Assembly: GCA_017410745.1 (NCBI GenBank)
Contig: JAFPPJ010000120.1
Span: 1-6,685 of the forward strand
Source: Oscillospiraceae bacterium
Lineage (GTDB): Bacteria > Bacillota > Clostridia > Oscillospirales > Ruminococcaceae
Direction of reading: 5' to 3'
DNA: 6,685 nt
The translations under genes were made by a program, and so were the position numbers. Positions within the stretch are counted from its first letter, which is position 1. Each line of letters starts with the position of its first letter. The notes beneath the pieces are model-generated. The model was given only the letters and a program-made list of their open reading frames with translations, had not been told where the DNA came from and searched no databases. This document shows, in pieces, positions 5,311 through 6,685 of the stretch.

Positions 5311-6354
5311 ATGGCTATATTTGATAAAGTGTCCGAGGCGCTGCTTGAAAAGGCACGCAGCTCGGGAACTATCTCAATGTCTGAGATAAACAATGTAATG
5401 GAAAAGCACGGCATCGAGCCGGAGATGATAGAGCAGTTCTGTGAGACTTGCAAGCAGAACAATATCGAGATAATCGACGACATAGATACCGATGCATTTG
5501 ACCTGAGCGATGCTGAGCTCGGTGAGGCTATATCCGCAGACGACCCTGTGAAGATATACCTCAAGGAGATCGGCAGGATACCGCTGCTCAGTCCCGATGA
5601 TGAGCTCGAGCTTGCAAAGAAGATGAAGTCGGGCGACCCTAAGGCAAAGAACAGGCTTGCAGAGGCAAATCTCCGTCTCGTGGTATCTATCGCAAAGAAG
5701 TATGTGGGCAGAGGTCTGCAGTTCCTCGATCTCATACAGGAGGGCAATCTCGGCCTCATGAAGGCTGTGGAGAAGTTCGACTATGAGAAGGGCTACAAGT
5801 TCTCCACCTATGCTACATGGTGGATAAAGCAGTCGATATCCCGTGCAATAGCAGACCAGGCGAGGACGATACGTCTTCCCGTGCATATGGTCGAGACCAT
5901 AGGCAAGGTGAAGAAGACTTCAAGCCAGCTCCTTCACAGGAACGGTCACGATCCCACACCCGAGGAGATAGCGGAAGAGCTTGGCATAGGCTCTGACAGA
6001 GTGCGTGAGATCATACGCATCGCACAGGATCCCATATCCCTTGAGACACCCATCGGCGAGGAGGAGGACAGCCATCTCGGTGACTTCATTCCCGACGAAG
6101 AGGCACTTTCTCCGGCAGAGGCGGCTTCGCTCGTCCTGCTGCGCGATGAACTCGATTCCGTGCTCAAGACCCTTTCCGACAGGGAGGAAAGAGTGCTTCG
6201 CTACCGCTACGGACTTGACGACGGACGTTCCCGCACTCTTGAAGAGGTGGGCGAAAAGTTCAACGTTACCCGTGAACGCATTCGCCAGATAGAGGCAAAG
6301 GCGATAAGGAAGCTGAAAAATCCCGGAAGAAGCAAAAGACTCAAAGATTTCTGA
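5311..6354 (+). CDS. RNA polymerase sigma factor, RpoD/SigA-type, second tandem paralog
   Basis: This is a second complete group 1/2 sigma-70 factor (347 residues) beginning 16 bases after the first, with its own good ribosome site AAGGTGA (5301-5307). All regions are intact: acidic 1.1 (about 1-60), 1.2 from DDPVKIYLKEIG (77-88), region 2 (116-197), region 3 with SLETPIGEEEDSHLGDF, and region 4.2 with VTRERIRQIEAKA (319-331). Against its neighbour, region 2 matches at 72 of 82 residues and the 306-347 tail at 33 of 42. Differences include S177 where the -10-reading Thr normally sits, K173 and S175 nearby, a linker seven residues shorter, a changed RKLKNPGR tail and loss of the final LD. It is not a pseudogene. 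It could be a second housekeeping sigma or a group 2 factor for another growth state; its exact role cannot be read from sequence. Confidence 0.95.
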   Translation: MAIFDKVSEALLEKARSSGTISMSEINNVMEKHGIEPEMIEQFCETCKQNNIEIIDDIDTDAFDLSDAELGEAISADDPVKIYLKEIGRIPLLSPDDELELAKKMKSGDPKAKNRLAEANLRLVVSIAKKYVGRGLQFLDLIQEGNLGLMKAVEKFDYEKGYKFSTYATWWIKQSISRAIADQARTIRLPVHMVETIGKVKKTSSQLLHRNGHDPTPEEIAEELGIGSDRVREIIRIAQDPISLETPIGEEEDSHLGDFIPDEEALSPAEAASLVLLRDELDSVLKTLSDREERVLRYRYGLDDGRSRTLEEVGEKFNVTRERIRQIEAKAIRKLKNPGRSKRLKDF

Positions 6355-6370
6355 TAGATGGTGAGACACT

Positions 6371-6685
6371 ATGTGTATTACTCTTGAGACAGACTACGCT
6401 GTAAGGATAATTGGATGTCTTGCCCTTGAGGGCACAAGGCGTGATGCCAAGACCATATCCGAGAAGACCGGCGTGACGCTGCGCTTCTCGCTGAAGATAC
6501 TGCGCAAGCTGGTATCATCCGGTCTTGTGCGTTCCTATAAGGGTATGCAGGGCGGATATGAGCTTGCGAGACTTCCGTCGGACATAACCCTATACGATGT
6601 AGTTGCAGCCATAGAAGGGGAGTATCACATCAATAAATGCCATGAGGACGATTTCGTCTGCACGCATACCATCAAGGAAGTCTGC
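6371..6685 (+). CDS. Rrf2-family transcriptional regulator, N-terminal 105 residues (partial)
   Basis: An open frame with no stop runs off the right edge (105 codons seen; family members are about 130-165 residues). The start follows GGTGAG (6360-6365) and lies 16 bases after the second sigma stop. The opening ITLETDYAVRIIGCLA, a winged helix-turn-helix (about residues 25-65, with GVTLRFSLKILRKLVSSGLV) and the wing GMQGGYELAR (58-67) are typical of Rrf2/IscR/NsrR/CymR proteins. Three cysteines (C90, C97, C105) lie after the DNA-binding domain, where Fe-S-binding members keep their cluster ligands. The spacing is C-x6-C-x7-C, close to but not the same as the common C-x8-C-x5-C pattern, and more cysteines may follow beyond the edge. 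A redox, nitric-oxide or iron-sulfur sensing role is therefore plausible but not shown. Its targets may be the operon itself or genes further right. Confidence 0.9.
   Translation, partial: MCITLETDYAVRIIGCLALEGTRRDAKTISEKTGVTLRFSLKILRKLVSSGLVRSYKGMQGGYELARLPSDITLYDVVAAIEGEYHINKCHEDDFVCTHTIKEVC

Noticed and set aside
5311..6354. Second sigma as a pseudogene or a specialised sporulation/stress sigma
   Set aside because: The reading frame is intact, all regions are present and the polymerase- and -35-contacting residues are conserved. Sporulation and SigB-type factors are shorter and far more divergent.
1..6685. Defence system, CRISPR array, integrase or phage module
   Set aside because: Every substantial gene belongs to a housekeeping or regulatory family, with no spacer-repeat pattern, transposase, terminal inverted repeats or abrupt composition change beyond the AT-rich intergenic zone.

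Overview
The window looks like a chromosomal housekeeping segment from a low-to-mid GC Firmicute, most likely a Clostridia member close to Ruminococcus/Oscillospiraceae. The grounds are the dgt-dnaG-rpoD gene order, near-consensus SigA-type promoters, G-rich Shine-Dalgarno sites, frequent ATA and AGG codons, and a dGTPase C-terminus of a type I associate with Clostridia. The genus is an impression, not a proof. No insertion sequence, phage gene, tRNA, rRNA or CRISPR array was seen.

Left edge (1-487), no protein gene. Two strong promoters point away from each other. The minus-strand one (TTGACA, 17-nt spacer, TGATATAAT) starts an RNA whose first ~105 nt carry the core elements of an L-box lysine riboswitch; the rest and its target gene lie outside the window. 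The plus-strand side has two stacked promoters and an ~87-nt structured leader for rpmE. Between them lies AT-rich DNA with a five-copy, 7-nt purine-rich tandem repeat flanked by an 8-bp direct repeat.

Middle left (488-1368): rpmE, encoding the zinc-binding form of ribosomal protein L31, is closed by a clear rho-independent terminator. After it comes a yigZ/yvyE-type IMPACT-family gene.

Main operon (from a probable promoter at 1394-1422): dgt-like HD triphosphohydrolase, dnaG primase, two consecutive full-length housekeeping-type sigma-70 genes, and the start of an Rrf2-family regulator that runs off the right edge. Gaps are 1, 12, 16 and 16 nt, so all five are probably cotranscribed. This is the macromolecular-synthesis theme (primase plus primary sigma) extended by a dNTP hydrolase upstream, a second primary-type sigma and a possibly Fe-S-sensing regulator downstream.

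The most unusual point is the tandem pair of rpoD paralogs. They match at 72 of 82 residues across region 2 and have the same -35-reading helix, but differ in a -10-reading residue (Thr versus Ser), the region 1.1-1.2 linker and the C-terminal tail. The other points worth attention are the rpmE leader, with two competing long-range pairings, and the riboswitch cut by the window edge.
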